A DNA stretch of 64,000 bases from Lucinisca nassula. Its lineage: Eukaryota > Mollusca > Bivalvia > Lucinida > Lucinidae. The first letter of the stretch is position 1, and each line of letters starts with the position of its first letter. The stretch is from NCBI GenBank assembly GCA_963580285.1, contig OY757010.1, positions 151,903,596 through 151,967,595 of the forward strand, written 5' to 3'. The notes under the pieces are model-generated. The model made no database searches. It was not told the origin of the DNA and worked only from the letters and a program-made list of their open reading frames with translations. The position numbers and the translations under genes were made by a program. Shown here one piece after another: positions 49,194 through 60,978 of this stretch.

Positions 49194-49488
49194 AATCTCA
49201 TTACTACAGATAAGGGGAGTAACAATGATAATCAAAGTACTGAAAGTACTGAGGAAAGTTGATTTATGAGGTATATTCACCATGATAAAATGGTAGTTGT
49301 AAATTAAACAGTTCTCTTAGTATCTTTTTGACAAGGTTGAAAAAGGAGTTTAACCAGGTTCGACTAAGAAAAAAATTCCTGTTGCTTGTTATTGTCCTCT
49401 GACTGGCGCCGACCCTGAACAAAATCCAGGTATTGGTTATTGATAGCACCCCTAAGATGTCAGAGCGGAACGTCAGAAGTCTGGCTGT

Positions 49489-49812
49489 GCTTGTTTGTTT
49501 GTTTGTATGTTTGTTTGCTTGTTTTGAGGTTTAACATCCCCGTCAACATTGACTAGGTCATTTAGAGACGTTGCTTCCAATTTTGTGAGACTTTTACCCA
49601 ACACTAAAATGAAATGACATAATTATCAAGCCTATCGCGCAATGAAGCCAAATAGGCTTGTGGCATGGACGGTCCGATTCGCACCACTTTGCCTGGCCAG
49701 GCTTAGATCCTCTAAGCGGTTTACCAGTACTCATGTGCGGTCGATTTCAGCTCGGCATGGAAGTATCTTGCAGTCCGTCTATTTCTTCAAGCCCTGATGG
49801 GCGGGGGCGGTA
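49489..49812 (-). repeat. SINE-A copy 11
   Basis: Long (TTTG)n tail, body, and head CCCTGATGGGCGGGGGCGG; full length. Confidence 0.85.
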
Positions 49813-50523
49813 GGACTGTGCTCGTGCATTTGGCCATTGGCAAACAGAACCTTCATAATCAGACACCACATAATGCGGTGTCCGATCAGATTTAATGTAC
49901 CTGCTTAAACGAACAGTCCGATTCTCAGTTCATGACTATTCTCCACACTTACATTCAGAGACGATCGATCCATCAGTTCTCTCAGCACTTTGATTAATTG
50001 AGTATTTATGCAAATACGCTGTTTATCTGGAGCACTGGGCGGGAGTGAACTTTAAAACCTATTGCTTTCTTTCGGCAATCATGGGTCTTCAAAAACAAGT
50101 TGGCTGCTTTCAAAAAGCATCCAATAGGTTTGGTCTTGTCAGTCTACATTCTGATTTGAGCCAGCTGATATCATTGTCCCACTTAATGCATTTTTTGAAT
50201 AAAAATAATAAACTTTAATGCAAAATGTGTATATAAAATTTCGAAGTCTGTGACCTTGGTATCAGGAAGGGTAGGTAGTGATGAGTATTCTGTGGTAAAT
50301 TGTTTAACGCCATGGCAAGTATAAACTAAATTTAACTTACCGGTACATATAGTTTACACATGTATAGCACAAAACTTAACCAAACGAAAATGTAAACCGA
50401 ATTTTTCAAAGGGTCATAACTCTGTTAATATTTGGTGGCATATCTTCACATCTTAGCCTTACTACATACTATTTTTAGGCTTGGTCGGATGAAAACTGTA
50501 TAGTAGGAGTTATACGAAAACCA
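49813..50523. other. No gene seen
   Basis: A small hairpin at 49858-49892 (GACACCACATAATGCGGTGTC) and otherwise unique sequence, in the HPDL-like gene's 5' region or beyond it. Confidence 0.4.
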
Positions 50524-50745
50524 AACTAGAAAAAGTGTCCATAGGACACGGATGCCCCAACCAAATGCCATTCATAAATCAGGCTCTACCTGTTACAAAA
50601 ACTTTAACCTGAGGTTACAGGATCACGTACGTACGTACGTACACACACACGTACAGACAGACGTACACATGTACGCATGTATGCACGTACGGAAAACCGA
50701 AAAACTATATGCCCACGGCATCATATGATGCGGGGTCATAAAAAA
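50524..50745 (+). mobile_element. Short complete pearl-like element PL8
   Basis: AACTAGAAAAA, hairpin GTGTCCATAGGACAC (50535-50549), GGATGCCCC; ACGT/ACAC microsatellite; 3' hairpin GCATCATATGATGC, GGGGTCATAAAAA. No tandem core. Confidence 0.75.
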
Positions 50746-50873
50746 GTTTACGAACGGACACCAACCCCATAACTTCCGTTTTTTTGTTGTTGTTGTTGTT
50801 TTTCAAACGGGCATATAAAAAGATTTTTCCTAAGTCATCAGGCCTTCTATAGGGCCTTGGTTATCTATTTCAT

Positions 50874-51325
50874 TTGTTGTTAACGTCCCTGTTAACACTG
50901 TATGAGTCTTTTTGAGACATTGCTTCCAATTTTGTGGGACTTTTACTCAGTATTGAGATAAAACGGGCAGATAAAACTCCTTCTCAAGCCCTGTCGCCCA
51001 CTAACTAAATGGTTGAAATGCATGAACGGTCCGACTCGAGCCACTTTTCCTGGGCAGGCTTAGACTTTCTAGGCGATTTAACACTACTCATGTGCGGCCG
51101 GTATCAGCTCTGCGTGGAAGCATCATGCAGCCCAATCTATTTCTTCAATCCCCGTTGGACAGGGGCCGATCAGACCTTGGGGCAATATATTGGACTGCAT
51201 GAGCTAAAACCGACCGAACTTTGAAGTATTGCTGAACCGCCTGGGAAGATCTAAGCCTGCCCAGACAAAGTGCTGCGAATCAGACTGTATCTTAAACCTC
51301 GGCAGTTTCTTTGAGCAGTACCTCC
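50874..51325. repeat. Two SINE-A copies head to head
   Basis: 50874-51168 is antisense (tail to GGACAGGGGCCG); 51175-51325 is a diverged sense 5' piece (CTGCATGAGCTAAAACCGAC, GAAGATCTAAGCCTGCCCAG). They form a large inverted repeat. Confidence 0.7.
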
Positions 51326-51885
51326 GCAAAAACCTGAAATTTGCAATCCTTTTGTATATCTTTCTGGATCACAATTTAATTGTAAAAGAAACTGATTAGT
51401 AAAACGACAAGTATTGAGTGGAAATAAAGAACACCACTCTCGGCTTATCAGATACAATAGCTCCCATCGAATGCGCCAAAAAGTCTTTTAACAACTCAGT
51501 CTGTAACTGGTGGCAGGTCACTTAGTAGTCATTAAGTTTTTGAACAGAAACTATTGCTATCTGTGCTGGGCTCAAGAACAATAAACAACGACCCCTCAAC
51601 GTTATGACTTTGTTTCGCTCCCTATATAATTTATATATTTGGAAGAGTTAGAACCTTCGACCTTGGCACTGATGTTAATTCTAGTAGCAAAGACATGAAC
51701 ATGTTTTTACTCACCCAGCGATCTTTTTTATGTTTGGTTTTACCATCCTTTCAAGATTATTTCACTCACATCAAGCCGATCAATAATCGGAGGTGAGCGA
51801 AAACTAGAGTACCCGGTGAAAAACCTCCTGACCTTCCATTGCAGAACTTCTCATAATGTGCCCTGAGCCATGCTCAAACCTACAC
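51326..51885. other. No gene seen
   Basis: Contains a relative of the 7.0-7.2 kb motif (GGTGAGCGAAAACTAGAGTA at about 51790). No ORF worth reporting. Confidence 0.4.
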
Positions 51886-51947
51886 CGTTGAGAGACCTAA
51901 TGATTAAGAGTCAGCACTCTTATCCACTGGGCCACGGAGGCCAGTTA
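51886..51947 (-). repeat. SINE-D tRNA-derived head
   Basis: - strand GGCCTCCGTGGCCCAGTGGA with A-box TGGCCCAGTGG and GACTCTTAATCATTAGG; the B-box region (GGTTTGAGC) is degraded. Confidence 0.6.
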
Positions 51948-51971
51948 CACCCAGCGATCTTTATAAATGAG

Positions 51972-52075
51972 GAAAAACTAGAAATGGTGTTTGTAAAACA
52001 CAATGCCCCCAACCTTTGCTTGTCCTTAGATGGCAAAATATTCAACAAATATTGTTAAAGACTCCAAAACATACA
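51972..52075 (+). mobile_element. Pearl-like 5' end
   Basis: AAACTAGAAATG, hairpin GTGTTTGTAAAACAC (51987-52001), AATGCCCCC. It has no 3' end before the next array begins. Confidence 0.55.
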
Positions 52076-52079
52076 ACAA

Positions 52080-52740
52080 GAATTCCCCCGAAGGCTATGT
52101 CGCGCCTGTGGGGGCGCAAAGTCACCAAACCATGAAATCTAGGTCAAGGTAAAACATGGATGCCTGCATAAAAATTTCACACCTAGTTGCAAGCATGTAC
52201 CAAGTATCATCAATGAAACTCTTAAAAACAGACTCTTACATCAGGGTGAAAGTTAGGGTTGTCACACTATTTTACAAAGTCAGTGAACCATAAAATGTAG
52301 GTCAAGGTCAGAAATGAATACTTGCATTGAAGTTTCAATTCCTAAATGCAAGCTTGTACCAAATAAAATTAATGAAGCTCTAATAGATCTTGAGAAATGG
52401 ACTCTTACATTAGATAGAAAGTCAGGGTGGTCGCAATAATTCAGAAAGTCAGTGAACCATGAAATATGGGTAAAAGTCAAATATGGATGCTTGCGTTGCA
52501 GTTGCAATTCCTAGATGCAAGTTTGTAACAATTATAATTTAAAAAGCTTTAATAGTTTTCCAAAAATGGTGAAAGTCAGGGTGGTCGCAATAATTCACGA
52601 AGTCCGTGAACCATGAAATATAGGTCAAGGTCAGATATGAATGCCTGCGTTGAAGTTGCAATGCCTGGATGCAAGTTTGTACCAAGAATGATTAATGAAG
52701 CTCTAATAGTTCTCAAGATATGGACTTGCTGACAAGATTT
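52080..52740 (+). repeat. Tandem array, ~150-bp unit, about four copies
   Basis: Opens AAGAATTCCCCCGAAGGCTA. Units carry GTGAACCATGAAATATAGGTC, GTTGAAGTTGCAATTCCTAG and TTAATGAAGCTCTAATAG. Confidence 0.8.
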
Positions 52741-52744
52741 TATT

Positions 52745-54313
52745 TAAAAAAACAAGGCATCGCATGTGATACAAATCCCCTCGCACAAGACAACTTCGTG
52801 TGTGGAAAACACTGAAATGGCAAAAGTCCAACTTGCTTGAGATATTATCATATGCAACATTTGTGTAAAGTTTGTTTAAAAATCCATCCATAAATGTAGG
52901 TTCTAGAGTGATGACAATATTTCTCTAAAAATAGTCATAGGGACCTTGACTTGAGGCCATTGCCACGAAGTAGATCTTGCTCAAGATATTATCATAAGCA
53001 TCTTTTGTGTGCAGTTAGATTAAAATCATAAATGTAGGCGGTAGAGCAATGACAAAGTTTTTCTAAAAATAGCCATAGTGACCTTGACCTTGAGGTCATG
53101 ACCTTGAAAGTCAAAGCAACTCGAGATATTACCATAAGAAACATTTGTGTAAAGTTCTATTAACATCCATCAATATATGTAGGCACTAGAGCGATGACAA
53201 AGATTTTCTAAAAATAGCCACAGTGACCTTGACCTTGAAAGTCGAAATAGTTCGAGATATTGTCATAAGGAACATTTGTGTGAAGTTAGACTGAAATCGG
53301 TGAAGAAATGTAAGCGCTAGAGCCATGTCAAAGTTTTTCTAAAAATAGCCACAGTGACCTTGACCTTGACAGTCAAACTCACTCGAGGTATTATCATAAG
53401 GAACATTTTTGTGAAGTTATATTGAAATCAGTGAAGAAATGTAGTCGCTAGGGCGATGACAAAGTTTTTCTAAAAATAGCCACAGTGACCTTGACCTTGA
53501 AAGTCGAAATCGCTCGAGATATAGTCTTAAGGAACATTTTTGTGAAGTTATATTGAAATTGGTGAAGAAATGTAAGCGCTAGAGCATTGACAAAGTTTTT
53601 CTAAAAATAGCCACAGTGACCTTGACCTTGAAAGTGGAACTCGCTACAGATATTGTCATAAGGAACATTTGTGTGAATCGATTTTGAAATTGGTGAAAAA
53701 ATGTAAGCGCTAGAGCAATGAAAAAGTTTTTTTAAAAATAGCCACAGTGACCTTGACCTTGAAAGTCGAACTCTTTCGAGGTATTGTCATAAGGATCATT
53801 TGTGTGAAGTTATATTAAAATCGGTGAAGAAATGTAGGTGTTGGAGCGATGACAAAGTTTTTCTAAAAATAGCCATTGTGACCTTGACCTTGAAAGTTGA
53901 AAAGGCTTGAGATATTGTCATAAGGAACATTTGTGTGAAGTTATATTGAAATCGGTGAAGAAATGTAAGCGCTAGAGCATTGACAAAGTTTTTCTAAAAA
54001 TAGCCACAGTGACCTTGACCTTGAAAGTGGAACTCGCTAGAGATATTGTCATAAGGAACATTTGTGTGAAGTTATATTGAAATTGGTGAAGAAATGTAGG
54101 CGCTAGAGCGATGACAAAATTTTTCTAAAAATAGCTACAGTGACCTTGACCTTGAGGTCATGACCCTGAAAGTCGAACACACTTGAGATATTGTCATAAG
54201 GAACATTTGTGTGAAGTTATATTGAAATCAGTGAAGAAATGTAGGCGCTAGAGCAATGACAAAGTTTTTCTAAAAATAGCCACAGTGACCTTGACCTTGA
54301 CGTTATGACCTTG
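52745..54313 (+). repeat. Tandem array, ~130-150-bp unit, about eleven copies
   Basis: Units contain GAGATATTGTCATAAGGAAC, GGTGAAGAAATGTAGGCGCT, AAAAATAGCCACAGTGACCT. Starts with its own 5' hairpin-like CATCGCATGTGATAC. The array resumes at 58327 after a 4-kb transposon insertion. Confidence 0.85.
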
Positions 54314-54344
54314 CAGTGCCCCAGCTAGCTACTTTCAGAGGGGC

Positions 54345-54450
54345 GGGCCGCCCCTCGTGCCCTCCTGGGCCGCCCCTCGTGCCCTCCCGGGCCGCCCCTC
54401 ATGCCCTCCGGGGCCGCCCCTTGTGCCCGGCCCTCCCGCCCCCGTGCCCT
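54345..54450 (+). repeat. GC-rich short tandem repeat
   Basis: Four to five units of GGGCCGCCCCTCGTGCCCTCC type near the left TIR; far richer in GC than anything around it. Confidence 0.8.
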
Positions 54451-54547
54451 CTCCAATCTCCCCACTGCCTTTTCTTATGACATTCCCTGTTTCAAATCCA
54501 TCCATAAATGCCACTAAGCATCCTCGTATGTGTAATTTAAGACGTTA

Positions 54548-55585
54548 ACTAGAGAAAGTGACCAGTAGGTCACGTATACCCCCGGCCAGCGTCACCCTCT
54601 GATATATCTTTCGAGCTTGTATGTGATATGAATGAAGTCAAGAAGCTATAAGAATCTATAAATGTGCTTGTAAAAGCTAAACCAAACATAAAATTCCTAA
54701 ATGGACCAAGGGAGGGAGGGCATCAAATAGAACATACAGGCATCTATAAACTTTGACATAAAACTTTAACCAAATGCAAAAATTTCTAAGTCCGTGACCT
54801 TGAGGTCAAGGTCACCATGGGTGGGCGAAGGGACATGCATCATGAAATCATTTATCAAAAATGAAGAGAATCTAACATGTGGTTACAGGGATATCAGCCA
54901 TGAAAAAGGTTTAACACAGAACTTTGACGTAAAAGTAGATGAACAGACAGACAGACAGCCCTACCAGGGGCTTGACCCAGAGGCTTAGATATTCCATATG
55001 AAAGGTAATGCTATAGAGATATCCTTTACCAAACATGAAGAGAATCTAACATGAGGTTACAGAGATATCAGCAATGAAAAAGGTTTAACACAAAACTTTG
55101 ACGTAAAATTAGATGAACAGACAGACAGACAGCCCACCCAGGGGCTTGACCCAGGGGCTTAGATATTCCATATGAAAGGTAATGCTATAGAGATATCCTG
55201 TAACAAACATGAAGAGAATCTAATATGTGGTTACAGAGATATCAGCAATGAAAAAGGTTTAACACAAAACTTTGACGTAAAAGTAGATGAACAGACAGAC
55301 GGACAGACAGACAACCCACCCAGGGGCTTGACCCAGGTGCTTAGATACTCCATATGAAAGGTAATGCTATAGAGATATCCTGTACCAAATATGAAGAGAA
55401 TCCAACCTGTGGTTACAGAGATATGAGCAATCAAAAAGGTTTAACGCAAAACTTTGACGTAAAGGTTGACGAACGACCGAACGAACGTACGAACGAACAT
55501 ACGAACGAACCAACGAACGGACGAACGGACGGAAAGACGAAAACTATATACCCCCTGACATACTTCGTATGCCGGGGGTATAATA
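54548..55585 (+). mobile_element. Pearl-like element PL12
   Basis: AACTAGAGAAA, hairpin GTGACCAGTAGGTCAC (54558-54573), GTATACCCCCGG. Four ~175-bp units, each ending in an ACAG run and CAGGGGCTTGACCCAG. Then an ACGA/ACGG microsatellite, 3' hairpin CATACTTCGTATG (55559-55571), GCCGGGGGTATAATAA. Confidence 0.85.
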
Positions 55586-56043
55586 AGACAGATGGGTAGA
55601 TGTAATTATTTTATAATACTGGATTAATTATGCGACACGCGCCGAAGTAATCATGCTGTTAACGGATGGTAAACGCCATGGGGTACAGTATGACTCGATG
55701 AGCGGTATTGCCGGTATTTTTATGACTCTGCCAGAAATACTGGCTAGAACCAGCATCAGTTTACTTTTAATCGGTGTCTTTAAATCTTATTGCAAAAATA
55801 AAATGTGCAATAGTTTGTAGGCCCTATCATTATTAAAACGGCCATGATCGGTAAATCAAAATTATTCTCAACTGACTCGTCACCCGTGACTCGTTACGGT
55901 TTAAATGCCGACAAAGAGAAAGTTAAAAAGAGAGAGTGAAGATTTAAAAAAAATATTCGTTTTTCGGTGGTTGGTCAGCGCGAACATGTTAGAAAAAAAA
56001 AACAAAAAAAACTAAAAAAACATTCCGATGAAGATTCTGAATA
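55586..56043. other. Internal sequence of the 4-kb transposon
   Basis: No ORF; unique in this window; A-rich near 55990-56030. Confidence 0.5.
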
Positions 56044-57063
56044 ACTAGAGAAAGTGACCAGTGGGTCACGTATACCCCCGGCCAGCGTCACCCTCTGATA
56101 TATCTTTCGAGCTTGTATGTGATATGAATGAAGTCAAAAAGCTATAAGAATCTATAAATGTGCTTGTAAAAGCTAAACCAAACATAAAATTTCTAAATGG
56201 ACCAAGGGAGTGAGGGCATCAAATAGAACATACAGGCATCTATAAACTTTGACATAAAACTTTAACCAAATGCAAAAATTTCTAAGTCCGTGACCTTGAG
56301 GTCAAGGTCACCATGGGTGGGCGAAGGGACATGCATCATGAAATCATTTATCAAAAATGAAGAGAATCTAACATGTGGTTACAGGGATATCAGCCATGAA
56401 AAAGGTTTAACACAAAACTTTGACGTAAAAGTAGATGAACAGACAGACAGACAGCCCTACCAGGGGCTAGACCCAGAGGCTTAGATATTCCATATGAAAG
56501 GTAATGCTATAGAGATATCCTTTACCAAACATGAAGAGAATCTAACATGAGGTTACAGAGATATCAGCAATGAAAAAGGTTTAACACAAAACTTTGACGT
56601 AAAATTAGATGAACAGACAGACAGCCCACCCAGGGGCTTGACCCAGGGGCTTAGATATTCCATATGAAAGGTAATGCGATAGAGATATCCTGTAACAAAC
56701 ATGAAGAGAATCTAATATGTGGTTACAGAGATATCAGCAATGAAAAAGGTTTAACACAAAACTTTGACGTAAAAGTAGATGAGCAGACAGACAGACGGAC
56801 AGACAGACAACCCACCCAGGGGCTTGACCCAGGTGCTTAGATATTCCATATGAAAGGTAAAGCTATAGAGATATCCTGTACCAAATATGAAGAGAATCCA
56901 ACCTGTGGTTACAGAGATATGAGCAATCAAAAAGGTTTAATGCAAAACTTTGACGTAAAGGTTGACGAACGACCGAACGAACGAACATACGAACGAACCA
57001 ACGAACGGACGGAAAGACGAAAACTATATACCCCCTGACATACTTCGTATGCCGGCGGTATAA
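56044..57063 (+). mobile_element. Pearl-like element PL13, near-copy of PL12
   Basis: Same order and almost the same sequence as 54548-55585, with small differences in the ACAG runs and hairpin loop (GTGACCAGTGGGTCAC). Either a duplication or a second insertion of one subfamily. Confidence 0.85.
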
Positions 57064-58313
57064 TTATGACTTATTAGCCCTTGCAATGTTCGGGCACATG
57101 CAACAGTCGCTCGGGCTCCAATATTTGGAAAAAAACGTGAAATTTTCAGAACAGTGCAGCGACTGAACGCACGTGAAATAAATGACGTGTGTAATAAAAG
57201 GCGGGAAATTCTCTAACGGGAAAATTATGCATTCATATTTCAAGGGAATCAAGTTTTTTGGGGGTTGGGGTTACGGTCCTTTCAAGATTCTATCACATAT
57301 AGAGCTGATCCGATCGTTAATCAGGAGGGCTTAAACCAGAGTAATTTGAATTACATTAAGACGAGCGAGCAAGTGAAGTCTCGAATCAGTCAGCGCATGC
57401 GCGCAAGCCTTCATTAGCCGTATTGATTGGATGAGCAGGTCATTGCTCAACAGTTTCGTCTTGCATCAGTCTGCGCATCGCTGATTTTACAAGCTGGGTT
57501 ATCCAAACAGACTTGCATAGTTGTTGCGCATGTTGTTCTGACTTACATAGCCTAGTGGTTGCGCATGCTGGTCTGAGTCTTTGAGTATCGTGCGACCAGT
57601 GAAGACTTGGAGTAGCCTGCGCATTCTTACAAACTGCTCTGTCGTCGCTGACCCCAAGAGCCTTGTGAGAAAAAAAGGTTGCCCGGGTTGCGCATGTTGA
57701 TCTGGGTCTTTGCAAGGTATTGTGCGACGAAGCTCGGTATACACGCTGTTTACTGTGTAATAGGCCTACTGTCGCAGTGTGATCAAAGAGCGGGGATATT
57801 GCAAACACTAAATGCGCATTTTGATCAGAGTCTTTGCAGATCAGTGAAGACGGAGATTAGCCTTCGCACCCATTCAGTCTGAGTTCTGCAGCCTGAGTAT
57901 GACATTCATTCACCAGGAAGGATAATTATTGAGTAGTTTCCCTTGAACAGATTACTTATTCAGTCATGGGTTATTTTTTGTATTGCTTTAATAACACGCT
58001 TTCAGATGAATCAAACAATTTTTTTTAAAATATTATAAATCTATATTAAAAGATACCCAGAAGTTAAATGTTCAAATGTTCTTTAAATAATAAACGTTGC
58101 TATTCAGTGCTGTGACCCAGTACACTACTTACTTGTGAAATGCATGTAAATATATATAATTCAGTAGAGCCATCAGTACCAATAGCTTACCATCCTATTT
58201 CAGATCATAACGATATTGATTATTGATGGCATTTCAAAGACCAAAACTGGTGCCCCATTTTTGGCATGCAAAAGTGCCCTTCCTAGCCCAGCGCCCCTCT
58301 GCCCTGAAATCCT
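57064..58313. other. Internal sequence of the 4-kb transposon, degenerate repeats
   Basis: 57400-57900 holds GC-rich decayed direct repeats (TTGCGCATGTTGATCTGGGT type, about 110-170 bp apart). The 122-codon ORF at 57440-57808 follows these repeats and looks accidental. Confidence 0.45.
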
Positions 58314-58326
58314 AGCTGGAGCACTG

Positions 58327-58720
58327 CCTTGAAAGTCGACCTCGCTCAAGATATTGTCATAAGGCACATTTGTGTGAAGTTATATTGAAATCAGTGAAGA
58401 AATGTAGGCACTAGAGTGATGACAAAGTTTTTCTTAAAATAGCCACAGTGACCTTGACCTTGAGGTCATGACCTTGAAAGTCGAACACGCTGAGTTTTGT
58501 CATAAGAAACATTTGTGTGAAGTTATATTGAAATTGGTGAAGAAATGTAGGCGCTAGAGCGATGACAAAGTTTTTCTAAAAATAGCCACAGTGACCTTGA
58601 CCTTGAGGTCATGACCTTGAAAGTCGAACTCGCTCGAGATTGTTTTATATGGAACATTTGTGTGAAGTTATATTGAAATTGGTGAAGAAATGTAGGCGCT
58701 AGAACGATGACAAAGTTTTT
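58327..58720 (+). repeat. Continuation of the 52.7-54.3 kb array
   Basis: Three units of the same GTCATAAGGAACATTTGTGTG / AAAAATAGCCACAGTGACC repeat; breaks off at CAAAGTTTTT where another core begins. Confidence 0.85.
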
Positions 58721-59787
58721 CACAAATTACCAAAATGACAAAGGGCCATAACTCACAAAGTATTTTACGGAATTTTGTCATGAGTTAATCAGTTCATCTA
58801 CTTATCACCACCAATATATTCACCAACTTTCAAGGCTCTAGCTCCAACAGTTTTTGAGATATCTTGCTGACAAGATTTTATTATAAAAATTTCAAAGGGC
58901 AATAACTCTTAAAAGGGGCATAATCCGGACAAAAAAAAAATGCATGTCAGCTAATTTTCCATGAGGAATCCATATATGAAATTTCAAAACCCTAGCATAC
59001 ACGGTTCTAAAGATATGCTATGCATCACTTTTAGCATACATTACAATGGGCACAAATTACCAAAATGATAAAGGGCCATAACTCACAAAGTATTTTTCGG
59101 AATTTTGTCAAAAGTTAATCAGTTTTTCTACTCATCACCACCAATATATTCACCAACTTTCAAGGCTCTAGACTCCAATAGTTTTTGAGATATCTTGCTG
59201 ACAAAATTTTATTAAAAAGATTTCAAAGGGCAATAACTCTTAAAAGGGGCATAATCCGGACAAGAAAAAAAATACGCGTTAGCTAATTTTCCATGAGGAA
59301 TCCATCTATGAAATTTCAAAACCCTAGCATACACGGTTCTAAAGATATGCTATGCATCACTTTTAGCATACATTACAATGGGCACAAATTACCAAAATGA
59401 TAAAGGGCCATAACTCACAAAGTATTTTTCGGAATTTTGTCAAAAGTTAATCAGTTCATCTACTCATCACCACCAATATATTCACCAACTTTCAAGGCTC
59501 TAGCTCCAATAGTTTTTGAGATATCTTGCTGACAAGATTTTATTAAAAAAATTTCAAAGGGCAATAACTCTTGAAGGGGGCATAATCCGGACGAGAAAAA
59601 AAATACGCGTTAGCTAATTTTCCATGAGGAATCCATATATGAAATTTCAAAACCCTAGCATACACGGTTCTTTAGTTATGCTATGCATCAAAAGCGTAAC
59701 GGACGGACGAACGGACGAACAGACGAACGGACGAACGAACCAGAAGCAATATGCCCCTCCAACTTTTTCAAAGTTGGGGGCATAATA
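58721..59787 (+). mobile_element. Pearl-like element part with ~331-bp core, three units
   Basis: Units start at 58721, 59051 and 59383 (CACAAATTACCAAAATGA). Followed by an ACGGACGAACGG microsatellite (59700-59745), 3' hairpin AACTTTTTCAAAGTT and GGGGGCATAATAA. Confidence 0.8.
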
Positions 59788-59897
59788 ACGTTCTCTGTCT
59801 TTCCAACATTTACATATACGTATTATTAGAGGTATCAGCGTACCGAAAGATGTTCAGAATATATAAATCTGTTCCTATCTGTTTGAAGTAAACTTTG

Positions 59898-60198
59898 CAA
59901 GTTTTGTTTATTTGTATTTAACGGCCCAGTCATTTGGGTCATGTTTGGGCCTGTCAGTGTACCTATCCACGCTTTTCCTGAGCAAGCTTATCCGTAAGCG
60001 GTTTACCAGTTCAGTGCACATTCTGTCGCCAAAAACTGACCCCTGCCCTTCCTGAATCAGCGGAAGGGAGAGAATGACCATAGAAAAGATTTCATAATCA
60101 ATCTCCACGAAAGAATGTTGCCGACCACGGTAGGTATCGAACCCGAGTCTTCCTTATCGCCAGTCAGACTGTATCTGACTGAGCTACCGCAGCCAGCC
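59898..60198 (-). repeat. SINE-B, full length
   Basis: - strand head GCTGCGGTAGCTCAGTCAGA with A-box TAGCTCAGTCAG, perfect B-box GGTTCGATACC, body and tail TTAAATACAAATAAACAAAA. The best-preserved head in the window. Confidence 0.9.
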
Positions 60199-60354
60199 AC
60201 ACTTTGTGAGTAGTAGTAGTTATGTTCTGTTTTTTATCGTTTCCATGGCCCCATGGACTTACTCCATAATGGCATTGCAAGACGTAAAATTTGCGAAAAT
60301 GACTGCTACTCCTGCAAAAGTAGTTTCTCTTTGGATATGTCTAAGGGGTATACT

Positions 60355-60450
60355 CTTAAAGGAAAGAATTTGCTCCTGGGGAGCAAATTCTTCCCTTTTA
60401 GAGTAGACCCCTTGAGGAGCAAATTCTTCCCCTTTTAGAGTAGACCCCTT
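60355..60450. mobile_element. Palindromic repeat, GAATTTGCTCC type
   Basis: GGAAAGAATTTGCTCC / GGAGCAAATTCTTCCC inverted, then a direct second copy of the right arm with TTTTAGAGTAGACCCC. A decayed relative is at 1618-1685. Confidence 0.6.
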
Positions 60451-60518
60451 TCAGTTGGACAGAGTCAACAGAGTAGCAACCATAAGGTCCTTAAAGTTGT
60501 ATTTCCATCACGAACTCG

Positions 60519-60978
60519 TGCCTATAGAATTGTGATCCCCTTTAATATGAAGCAAGGAATACACCACAGAACTGAAAATATGGTGTGCACATGTTTTCTG
60601 GGCCAGACTAGCTAGTTTCGGCCAATTAGGCTCATCAGTGACCCTAAGATATTTGCAAAATCCCACAATGGAATCAATGATCCCAAAGGACAAGAACATA
60701 TAATCTACACTGATGTAGGGCAGGGAAACGTTTTACCACCGCCACACATTCCCATACACCTGTTGTAGTGAAGTTAAATATGTTCTATAAAAGGGCTATC
60801 CTTTGGAAGCAAGCAATACACCACAAAACTGAAAAAATATGGAGTGTACATGTTTTCTGGGCCAGACTAGCTAGTTTCGGCCAATTAGGCCTCATCAGTG
60901 ACCCTCATATATTTTCAAAATTCCACAATGGAATCAATGATCCCAAAGGACAAGAAAATATAATCAACACTTTTATTT
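60519..60978 (+). repeat. R1 repeat, two direct copies
   Basis: Two copies, at about 60519-60770 and 60770-60978, each with TTTTCTGGGCCAGACTAGCT and AATCAATGATCCCAAAGGAC. Confidence 0.7.

Larger units (their letters stand above)
54314..58326. mobile_element. 4.0-kb TIR transposon (hAT-like, non-autonomous) inserted in the array
   Basis: Left CAGTGCCCCAGCTAGCTACT, right complement CAGTGCTCCAGCTAGGATTT, with further similarity to about base 33 (CAGAGGGGCG). Exact 5-bp duplication CCTTG at 54309-54313 and 58327-58331; the array reads GACCTTGAAAG when joined. Some hAT groups make 5-bp duplications. It carries two pearl-like elements and no transposase ORF. Confidence 0.8.

Noticed and set aside
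57440..57808. 122-codon - strand ORF
   Set aside because: Overlaps decayed direct repeats, with alternative frames also open; no recognisable domain.
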